Position numbers and translations under genes: made by a program. Shown here in pieces: positions 23,397 through 33,000 of a stretch of DNA of 64,000 bases. The notes under the pieces were generated by a model. The model was not told the origin of the DNA. It did not search any database and saw nothing but the letters and a program-made list of their open reading frames with translations. Source of the DNA: Pleodorina starrii (lineage: Eukaryota > Chlorophyta > Chlorophyceae > Chlamydomonadales > Volvocaceae); contig BRXU01000019.1 of assembly GCA_030267565.1 (NCBI GenBank), positions 1,910,501-1,974,500 of the forward strand, read 5' to 3'. Positions within the stretch are counted from its first letter, which is position 1. Every line of letters starts with the position of its first letter.

Positions 23397-24197
23397 GCTG
23401 ACCGGGTGGACCCAGTAGGGGCGCGAGCGGTGCAGGCTCGGGCTTCGCTGTAACTTATCTGGATCATGGAACTTCATTTTTTTCATTTGGTGTGGCTCTC
23501 CTGCCTGAAGCGTGTTAGCGAGTTTGCTGCTGCAGAAGATGGTGGTTACATCAGGGGGGGCCTCTGAGCGACCCACGGGTCGGCATCTGAGTCTGCACGC
23601 CGGTACCTCGTCCCCGGACACGTTGGCTTTGTCTCCTTGCGCTGTAAATGACTGGCCAACTGATGGTTGGCCAAATGAGCGTTGGAAGGTATGTATCGGA
23701 TGTGTCAATGAAATCGTTCAGATGGTTAGTGCGGTAGTTGGTTTGTGCAGTAGCGCATGCGCACCAAACATACACCACTTCTCACCGCCTCGCACATCTT
23801 CCAAACCTGAGTGCATTTACTGCACGCCAGACTCTCATCCTACGCTATGCAGGGTCTATCGTCGCTCCTTGCCCACACAGCAGCACAAGGAAAATTGCTG
23901 CCCCGACTCACACCCGTGCGCGGCCACCTCGGTTCCCGAAGTGCAAAAACCTTCCCGCAGACGAAAGCATCCGCTTGACACGACGACGACCTCAACCCAA
24001 AATCTTCGCGCCCAAGTATGAGCCGACGGGCAGGCATGTAGGCTGCCTTGCAAGCCAAGCCCATATGCCACTCCCAACCGTCCCATGGGGCGGAGCTAAC
24101 AGCGACTCTGGGGGTGGGCGTGCTAAAACCGACGCCCAGCCCACATCCTTGCGCCAGCTATCCACAGTTTCAGCTGTGTTTCGCCGCTGCCGCGTAT
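23397..24197. other. psb28: Convergent intergenic region, BRCT gene and psb28
   Basis: Holds the 3' untranslated regions of two genes that point at each other. The plus strand has TGTAA at 23449 and 23643. The minus strand has TGTAA at 23550-23546, which would serve psb28. The two transcripts may overlap by about 100 bases if the later plus-strand signal is used. No further gene is visible. Confidence 0.45.
23449..23453 (+). promoter_or_regulatory. Candidate polyadenylation signal of the BRCT gene
   Basis: TGTAA, the usual green-algal signal, 53 bases after the stop codon. A second TGTAA stands at 23643-23647. Confidence 0.5.
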
Positions 24198-24958
24198 TTA
24201 CTTCTCGAAGCCCAGGCCGTTGTCCTCTGAGTACCGGTCCATAAACCGGATGAAGCGGTCCCACTCGAACTGGCTGCGCATCTGGAATTTCGCTTCAATC
24301 GCCTGGGGCTTGCCGTTGATGAACTTCGCCTTCACATCGGTGGTGCTGAGGGTCCCCTCGTCGTCCACCATGAAGAGACCAGTGATGTCGCCCATCTCAC
24401 CGGAAGCCTGGCGAGTAATAGACGCAACACACAAACGAGGGGATGATGGGTGTGCCACGAGATCACAAAGAAGCATCTCGCCGCGCGTGGTGGTGCAAGC
24501 GTCGACGAGGTCCACAAGCGCACGACAGTCGACGGACGTCAGTGCGAACCCCAGTGACGCATACATCCAGCATCATACACCGCAGTACCTTACCTGGAAA
24601 ATGCTGGGGTTTTCGAAGATAAACGTTGCAGTTCCGTTGGCACCCGTCCGCGACTTCGTCAGGCGGACCTCAGGAATAGTCGGCTCGTTGACACCCTTGA
24701 TGAACTGGAGGGCTGCCGCATCACAAGCCACCATGCGAACTGGGCGCGGGGTCACCGCCTGGAAAGGACGGGCGCCTGCGCAAGCAGGAACACCCAGGGC
24801 GCACGGACGTTCGCAACCAGCATCAGATTTGTCCAAACGGCCTTTACTCGAAATGGCATAAATACTTTTTCTAGCAGATATGGCGGTAACACCACCTAAG
24901 AAAAGAGTTCGCGAGGACACTGACCGCGAGCGCAAGGAGCTTGCCGAAGAGCCATCAT
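24198..24958 (-). CDS. psb28: Photosystem II assembly protein Psb28, chloroplast precursor
   Basis: Psb28 binds photosystem II assembly intermediates (CP47 side) at the thylakoid membrane and protects them during assembly. Exons on the minus strand: 24958-24925, 24775-24594, 24407-24198; all phases fit and give 141 residues. The core matches the family closely: [32 protein letters not shown], then [30 protein letters not shown] and the end [20 protein letters not shown]. The first 28 residues ([17 protein letters not shown], then PRPVRMVA) look like an algal chloroplast transit peptide with cleavage near VRMVA/C. The start is one of two adjacent ATGs; no other ATG is in frame upstream. The 11-codon first exon is inferred from splice phase (GTCAGT donor, GCGCAG acceptor) and is the least certain part. 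Confidence 0.92.
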
Positions 24959-25198
24959 CTTGATGATCTGTGGCGCTAAGGGGTGCCAAGTGGTAAACAG
25001 AGACACAACCAAACCTGTGTCCAGAGCACAGTTTTTCTGGTGTCCTGCCAGAGTAAAAGGTACGGCGCTCGGCCCTGGAGTGTGCACCTGAAAGTCTGAA
25101 CCAGCCCATTACGCTTAAACTAGTCAGGGATTTCGTTCGACTGGTTTTCTGTTAGCCTTCCTGCCTCGGTCGCCCTTAGGTGCTGCGCTTTCGGAAAA
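24959..25198. promoter_or_regulatory. Divergent promoter region between psb28 and the small mitochondrial-type gene
   Basis: Only 240 bases separate the two start codons, so both leaders and promoters are packed here. I see no clear TATA box. A chloroplast protein and a probable mitochondrial protein would share this control region. Confidence 0.5.
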
Positions 25199-25690
25199 AT
25201 GCTCGGCGCCCGCGCACGTATGATGATGGCCCAGGGCGCCCGGCCCCTTCGATCACCACACCAGATGCAGCAGACGCGAGGGATGGCTGGAGGCGGTGAG
25301 CAGAGGCGGACTCTTGCTGCTAACGTAACCATCAGAGCCGTCCGGAATGCGTCTCGCCTGATCAGTATGGCCTTAATAGTACTGGGGATATCGCTGATGT
25401 GAAGCACAGCGTGACATTGGGGATGGCCACCTTGCAGAGGATGATGGCGTGCACCGCGTGAACTGGTGGGATGCGCCCGCGAACCCCGACATCTGGAAGA
25501 AGCATCAACTGGCGTGGTGGACGGTGGCAGCCTACACGGGTAAGTGCCTGTTGCACTTGCCCGACCTGGCTGTATTGTGCGGACCTGTGCAGACTGCCCC
25601 CGTCCCCCCTCCCCTTCTTGCCTCCGCCCCTTATCAAAAGGTGTCTACTGGCTGGTGGCTGGTGGGAGCAAGAAGGAGGAGGCCAAGTGA
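25199..25690 (+). CDS. Small single-pass protein with mitochondrial-type presequence
   Basis: Three exons, 25199-25295, 25438-25539, 25641-25690, join in phase (GTGAGC and GTAAGT donors) to give 82 residues. The N-terminus (MLGARARMMMAQGARPLRS) is rich in Arg and Ala and has no acidic residue for the first 32 positions, typical of mitochondrial import signals. Residues 33-56 are soluble and Trp-rich (HRVNWWDAPANPDIWKKHQ). Residues 57-73 (LAWWTVAAYTGVYWLVA) can span a membrane. A short charged end follows (GGSKKEEAK). The layout resembles small accessory subunits of respiratory complexes or ATP synthase. I cannot name the subunit. Confidence 0.7.
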
Positions 25691-25991
25691 GCCTGTATTC
25701 GAAGACTGGGACACTTAAGTCCATGCAGCTGGTTGATGTTTACGCGGGTTAATGTTTCGAGCAAGTGTGTGTGTGTCTGTGTATGTGCGTCACCACCTTA
25801 GTGGCGGGCTCTTGTTTAGAAAACTGCGCGGACTGGTGATGGTTGCTGCAGTGGTGCCCCGGGGCAGGTTCCGGAGCGTGATGCAGCGAAGAGGGATCGG
25901 AATTGTGCGCACGCAAGCAGAACACGGCCCTGATGCATGCGACCCGCGTCTCCTAGTCTCGCGCGCGTTGTGCCGGGTATGAAAGGACACA

Positions 25992-26009
25992 TTACAGTAC
26001 GTATTGTAA
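25992..26009. promoter_or_regulatory. Palindromic double polyadenylation signal
   Basis: TTACAGTACGTATTGTAA reads TGTAA on both strands and is self-complementary apart from one base pair. It could signal 3' end formation for both convergent genes: 302 bases after the stop of the small gene and about 1 kb after the stop of the CBP60-like gene. Confidence 0.4.
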
Positions 26010-26590
26010 GAGCTTCACGAGGTTGTCCGGTCCGTGAAGTATCTTCAAGGATACATCGCGTGCATTTGCGTCCTGTGGCTTCCTGTGCCTCGTCAGCAGC
26101 GTCTGCCGGCGTCCCCCGCACGCGTCCATCGCACAAGAGTTTCGGGTTGGACCTGAACCCTATCCCTGGACACAGGCACGTGCACGCCCGAAATCGAATT
26201 GAGAGGCGAGCCATCCCCAGTATGTACCGTGCCGCAGCAAAATTGCATTCGGTGCCCACACACATCGACACCTTTGCAGCTGCCCTCGGTGAGTCCACCA
26301 ACCCCGCGTCAACCGGAACCTCAACGCCACGCAATTTAACGCGTCAACGTGACATCGTCAACAGGTTCCGCCCAGCGTCCCGCAGCAGTCATCTCCCGTG
26401 CTCATATCTGTCCAGTATTCGTGACAACCACCGCACTGCGAACATGCGAACGAGCAACCCACACAGCGAATGTCGCACACACTCGCTGACGCTCGCAGCC
26501 AACCCCCCATCCCGGGGGACAAATAGCAGCACCGCGGCACGTCGTATTCAAGTCCATCCCCCGTCACCAAAGCCAACACAACAAGGTTAA

Positions 26591-26606
26591 GTTATTTTCG
26601 AATAAC
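26591..26606. other. Perfect six-pair hairpin with TTCG loop
   Basis: GTTATTTTCGAATAAC: stem GTTATT/AATAAC closing a TTCG loop. It stands about 410 bases downstream of the CBP60-like stop codon. No function is evident. Confidence 0.5.
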
Positions 26607-27019
26607 AACGATCTGAAGGTGGAAACCCCAACGTCGCATAATAGTGTACGGCATGACGGCCCAACTGTGCGGGCTGTTCTGCTCACATCCATACAAATCG
26701 GCAACGAGGATCTCGTAGATTTGTTCGCGAAACCGTCAGTCCAATGACCGTCAACGGCGCGGCCGGACACCTCAAAGGCTGCGGTGCTTTACCAATTTCG
26801 CGATCTGGGTACGGACAGTCGACACCAAAATCCTCAGGATGACCCCGTGAATCACGAAGGGTTCGCCATAGCCCCCACGCACATCACCCCCACACCATGC
26901 CCATATCACACGTGTGCAGCCCCCATGTCCAGTGCTTTCTCGGCATGCCCGCGCGCCGCCTCCCCCGCGTATCGCCCACAATAAACACGCTCACACAATG
27001 ACACTGCCGCGCGCAACCT

Positions 27020-30000
27020 TCACCGCGCGTATGGGCCCATGCTGCGGTTAGCACTCAGGCCCACGCCGACCCCTGCCGCTGTCGCCGCATTGCCCAGACT
27101 GTGCGACAGCACTGCCCCACCTGCGCTCCCGCCCTTGTTCTCCTGCTGCGCTCCCAGCGCGTGCGGCTCGTTCTTGCGGACGCCCGGCAGCGCCAGCTCG
27201 ATTGAGGCCATGGTGTCCAGCCCGCTGGTGGTGGGCTTGAGCAGCTCCTTGGATTGGGTGCCCTGAAGCAGCCCGCCCGCGCCGCCGTCGCCCATCGCCA
27301 TGGCAGGCGGCAGGAACAGGCCTGGAAGGCGGGCGGGGGTGATGCGTGGTACCGGAGGGGGGGGCTTGTATATGTGCAATGAAATGGAAGGGGCGGGGCC
27401 GCGTCACGCGAGGTGCAAGCCCTCGCAACCAACGGGCAGAACCAACAGCGACTGAGCCCTGGTGTAGCAGCAGGCGCTCGGGCAACACGGGGACCACAGC
27501 CGTGCGGAGCCAAACCAATGCCACCCGGCTCACCGTAGGACATGTTCGTGTTTAGGGAGGACGTCTCCAGGATCATGTTCTCCCCCAGTACCATGTCGAG
27601 CTGCTGGCTGTCAATCATGTGCAGCGACGGAAGCGGTGCGCCCAGGCCGCCGTTGGCGCTGGTGCCAGCGAAGGGGCCGCCGGCGCCCGCGCCGGCGCCT
27701 GCCGCGCCGCCGCCGCTAGGCCCGTTGCCGCCGTGTCCCGCCGGCCGCTGGCCCGCGCCGGGCGGCCCAAACACGTTGCTTTGAATCAGCTGCAGCGAAG
27801 GCAGCGTAGACAGCAGCGGGTCATCCGACTCTGAATCGTCCGACTCGTCTCCCGGCCCCACCGCGGCGGGGCCCCTGCCGCTCTGCACGCGCGCAAAAGG
27901 ATTGGGAGGCGGCCCGGGCGGCGGCGGCGTGGCCCCCGGCGGCGCCTGCCCGGGCACTGGCGGCGGAGCGCGCGGGCCGGGGTGTATGCCCTGCGAAGAG
28001 GGACTAGGCGCCGCCATGGCCGGGCTCGGGACCCTCCCTTGCGCCGCAGTCGGCGGCGTCGCGCCGCCGCTGCCGCTGGGCGTGCGCGCCGGGGGCTCCT
28101 CCTTGCCCACCGAGCCAGCAGCGGGTTCGTTGGCGACCGCGGGCGGCGGGGTGTTGGCGGTTGCGCTGCCGCCCCCACCGCCGCTCGCGGTGCCGCCTGC
28201 ACCCCCACCGCCTCCCAAGTATTCGTGCTTCAGGCCCTCCGGCAGCTCGGCCGTGATGCCGGGATAGTGGAGGTCCTGTGCACGGCCCAGCGACGGCATC
28301 TTGTGCGGTCGGGGGTTTGCAGAGCCGCGCGACTGCAAGTCCTCGGACGATTCTGTTCGCGGCAGCGGCGGGAGACGGGGCCGGCGCGTGAGCGCGATGG
28401 GAACAGGTTTGCTATAAGGCGCGCGCAGGGGAAGGAATGGCCATTCCACCGGGAAAAAACGTAGGCATGGCAGTAAATCCAGATGGGGCGGCTCTGGCCG
28501 TCGTGGGGAGCGCCGACCTCCCTTGCAGCCCCCGAAATCTGGAGTAATGACGACAACTACTTCGAGCACCTCAGGGCACGGGACGACCCTGCGACGGCAG
28601 CCGCAGCGCTGTCCATCAACTTACGGTTTTGATATGCACGTGGGGGCCTGGGAGGCCCCCCGCTCTCGCGGGCGAACCAAGTACCGGTTTACGGCTCCAA
28701 AAGTTTTCTTACCTTCCGTCGCCCTTCCGAGTGGATGTAACAACATGGCGTGCTGTCGGTGCTGCGTGTGCTGATGCGGGGGCCCCAGTGGCGTCCCTGC
28801 GGACTGCATGCGCATGCCGGCGCCGGGCAGCGACGGCGGCCCGCCGTCGAGGTCCCCGCCGGCCGTTGGGTGCGGTGGTGGCGGCGGCGGCGGCATCTGG
28901 GACCGCGTCAACGCCTGCTGCGACTGGAGATGGGACACGTGCTGTTGCTGTTGCTGCTGATGGTGTTGCTGCTGCTGCTGCTGCGAATCCAGGCTCTGCA
29001 TCCTCCGAAACCCCGGGTGATGCTGCTGCGCGTGGGACGGCGGAGGGGGCGGCGCCATTTGCGGCCCACCGCCACCGTTGGAGCGCGGTGACTGCCCTGG
29101 GCCCGGAAGGCCCTGCGGCGCAGGCGGCCCCATGTGTCCTCCCATGGAGCTTGCCTGTGGGGGCTGTTGCTGCTGGTGGTGTTGGTGCTGCGGGTGCTGC
29201 AAGTGCGGGTGCCCGTGCTGCTGGTACCCGTCCCCGGACGGCGTCCGGTAATGCGGGTGCTGCGCGTGCGGATGCGGCGGTTGCTGCTGCGAGGGCGGCG
29301 GTATGCGGAAGGTCATCGGCGGCGGGGGCTGTGGCGGCAGCAATATGGATCGTGGGCCCGACATGGAGGGCGGGGGCGGCGGCGGCATCAGGTGCATGCC
29401 GCCCTGCCCTGACGGAGGGCCGCCAGGGGATGGTCCGGAGCTGCCGGACGGGCCTCCGTCGCCGCCGGGCGGCGTGAGGGGGCTCTGCGAGGACATGCCT
29501 GAGAAGCTGCTGGTCCTGCCGGCGCCCATGCCTGCTGGGCCGCCCTGCCGCTGGACGGGATGGGGCGGACCTTGCAGGCTTGGATGCCCCTGCAAGCTGG
29601 GATGCCCCTGCAAGCTGGGATGCCCCTGCAAGCTGGGATGCCCTTGCAGGCTTGGGTGGCCTTGCAGGCTTGGGTGGCCTTGCAGACTCGGGTGCCCCTG
29701 CAGACTTGGATGGCCCTGTAAACTGGGGTGCCCCTGCAGGCTGTGGTGGCCTTGCAGGCTGGGGTGCGGCTGGAGGCCGGGGTGGCCCTGCACGCTGGGG
29801 TTGCCTTGCAGGCTGGGATGAGCCTGCAGGCCCGAGTGCTGCTGCAAGCTGGGGTGGCTCTGAAAGCTGGACATGGGCGTCAGGTTGGGCATCGAAGGCA
29901 GCTGCTGGCTGTGCAAGCTGGCGTGCTGCTGCAACGAGGGCTGCGCCTGCGGCGGCTGCGGCAGCGAGTGATGGAGGCTGAGCCCCGCCCCGTGGCCCCC

Positions 30001-33000
30001 GCCCGGCGGGGGCTGTTGCTGCTGCTGCTGCTGTTGTTGCTGGTGGGGCAGCGGCGCCGCCATGCGCATGCTGGGGGGCGGGCTGTCCGTCATACTGCCG
30101 GCGCGGCTGCTGCGGCCAGAGCCCATGCCGCCGCAAAAGGCGGTTGGCAGTTGGCCCCCGCCGCCAAAGGCGCTCGGGAGGCTGCCGCCGGCGTGCAGCC
30201 CCGCCAGGCTCGGCGGCAGGCCCATGGGTTTGCCGAGCAGCGCGCTGTCAGAGGCCAGCATGCCGTCAGCGCTGCCCGGGCCACCGCCGCCGCCACCGCC
30301 GGGCCCGTCGCCGCCACCGCTGCCCCCCGTCTGGCGACGCGGCGGCATGGTGCCGAGCGACAAGGTGGACTGGGTGGGCGAGGAGGGCACATCCAGCACG
30401 CTGGCTGCCGCCGCGGCGGCCGCAGTGAGGGAGGGCGGTGGCGCCGCGGTGAGCGTGCCGCTCTGCGGGTGCGGAGGGTGGAGGGCGGAAGGAAAGGCGG
30501 CGGCGGGGCGCGGGCGTGGGGGAGGGAAGGGGCAAGCAGCGTCACGCGGGTCCTCAGCGGCCAAATCCAAAAGGCCAGTGCACCCGCAGGTACTACCCGA
30601 CACACCAAATTACCGGCCCCACATGAGAACTACTACAGCACGACACGCCCAATTGCTCTGGATGGCCAACCGTCCCGGCAGGCTGTCCCTCCTGCCTGAC
30701 GCGCCTCCCCTCCGTCACACCATCAGCCGGGGCCTGCCTGGCCGCACCTGCAGGAACGTGTCCGAGTCCATTGGGAAGATGGCCCAGCCCGTGTGCCCCA
30801 CCGCCCACCACGCCGCCACCGCCTGCGGCTGCATGTGCCGCAGCATCTCCCGCTGCGTGGGGTTCAGCTGCGCCACCAGGATGGCCTCCGTCTTGCGCTC
30901 GCCCGCCTCCACACGAGTCTGCAACAAGCCTGCGGGCTCACAGCAGCCGAGGAGCGAGGAGGAGCGGGGACGCAGCGTCGAGGGCGTCCGAAACCCGGCT
31001 TGCAGATTAGACAATGATTGTTTCGTAGGAACCGGCACCGGAACCGGCACTGGCGGGAAGTCCAAGTTGGTGTGTCTCCGGCGGCAGAGGGACAGGGACA
31101 GAAATCAGTCTCAATTCCAGGGGTCCGCAATAGGCAGATGTTGGGGGCGGGGGCCCGGTCCTGCGCTGCGCGAGCTCGCTGCTGCTTTACCAATATGATG
31201 CCGCGGCTTCTTAAGATCCCGCCCCAAACACCCTCTGCCCCCCCCCCTTTGGACTCACCCACGGGTCGGTCCAGGTCGACGTTGCCCATGCGCGCAGTGA
31301 ACAGCACGCCCAGCTCACAGGAGCGGCGGTCCGCGTACCTGGAAACCAAGACACGGTCGAGAGGGGCAGGTTTGGGCTGAGGCGGTATGCGGGGCGGCAA
31401 GAGCCCAGGACGGAACAACACCCGAGGAGTACGGTACACGTCGCGCACCCAGTCAGCGTCGCGCGAATGATTCGCGCGGCGTGCAAGGCCGACGCAAGAG
31501 GATGCAGCTGTGCACCGGAACGAAAGCACTCTCGGCACGATGACGAGCCCCCCCCTGCACCCACCATGCGCGCATGCGGTTGTCCGCTACGACGGCCCGC
31601 ATCGCGTGGTCCCGCGCCTCGTCCCACTTCTCCTTACTGAGCTTCAGCACGTGCTGCAGCTTCTGGCGCAGGTGGCCGTCCTGGTCCGCCCGCAGAGCCA
31701 GCATCTTGAACTCACCCACTGCGCACACAGGCAAGGGAGCGAGCCACACACACCCGCCAGCCTCAGGTAAGGAAGGGGCACGAACCGCCGTGTCCGCCCG
31801 CGTCAGGTGCGCGCCTGCCTGGTCGCGAACCCAAGATCACCGACCGACTCTTAAATTGAAACCAGCGCGACACCGCGGAACCACAAAGTCATGCCAGGAG
31901 GCCGCAAGCCAGCCAGCCAGCCAGCCAGCCGGGCAGGTATCCAACCCCAAAACGCTGGGCTGCACTCTGAAGTTGAGTAAGAACGCGCGGCGCCGGGTTG
32001 TCCCTGCCTCACGGCCGGCCCTTGGGGGCCCCCGCTCCGCGGGTCCGCACCCTTCTGCACGCAGTTCTCCGGAATGTCAATCTCCACCCCCGCCTGCTCC
32101 GCCGCCGTGGCCAGGTCCGCCAGCTTCTTGACGGTCTCCTTGCCCATGTGCTCCAGCTTGCTGACCGGGTCGTCAACGGAGGGGATGTCCGCCTTGCCGG
32201 CAGTGCGGGTGCGCCGCGTGGCCACCTGTCGAGAGGGACGGGCGGGCGGGCGGGCAAGGCAATCCTGGGTTGCGCGACGGCAGCGGCGGCGGCAGGCACA
32301 ACCCGCCTAATTCAACACGGCTGGATACCGTATGGCGGCCCTCCTTCCCCTGCAGCCAGTCGAGTTCGCGGGGCGCTATGGACCTCGGCTCTGAAGCCCG
32401 CATCCATTGGCGCCCTTCGCGGACCTCAGCTCCACCTGTTCGCCCCTTCTGTTCTGTTCGGTTTGGTGGTGGGTGCCGCTGGAACGGACACCCTCGTCAT
32501 GACGCCCGCGCGAAAGGCACGGCCCGGGCGGGAGGCACCCAGAGACGACCCCAACCCAGCCCAACCTACCACAAAGCCCTCCGAGACCGCGTGGCGAATG
32601 TTGAGGCGGGGTCCGTTGGGCGGCAGCAGCGCGCGGACCAGCAGCCGGAAGGGCGGCTTGCGGCCGCTGAGGATGGCTTCACTGCTGTCCGTCACGTGCA
32701 GGTCGTTCAGGGGCACCTTGCCGTCCTGCGCCGACAGAAACACCACCAGCAGCAGCAGCAGCAGCACCGGCACCAGCAGCAGCAACAATACACGAGTCCG
32801 TCCAACCATCGTCAGCGGCGGTTACCAGTGCACACGGCACTGGCAGGACCCAGCGGACTTCCACACATCATGAGAGGCAGACAGCCCAACCGAAGACTGA
32901 TTCGATGCGTGTGCCATGGTTTAGGCCGGCAAGATGGGCGACCCCCAACCATCCATCCAATCAACCAATCATTACGTGCAGCCCTCGTGCCCTCATGCGC

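Larger units (their letters stand above)
25691..27019. other. Convergent intergenic region with a palindromic poly(A) signal
   Basis: Lies between the stop codons of the small plus-strand gene and the CBP60-like minus-strand gene. I found no RNA gene or coding exon; the open frames here lack homology or splice context. It contains the double TGTAA palindrome at 25992-26009 and a hairpin at 26591-26606. Confidence 0.5.

Noticed and set aside
26591..26606. Bacterial-type terminator or histone-type 3' hairpin
   Set aside because: No U-run or histone-type flanking sequence, no nearby gene end, and eukaryotic context.
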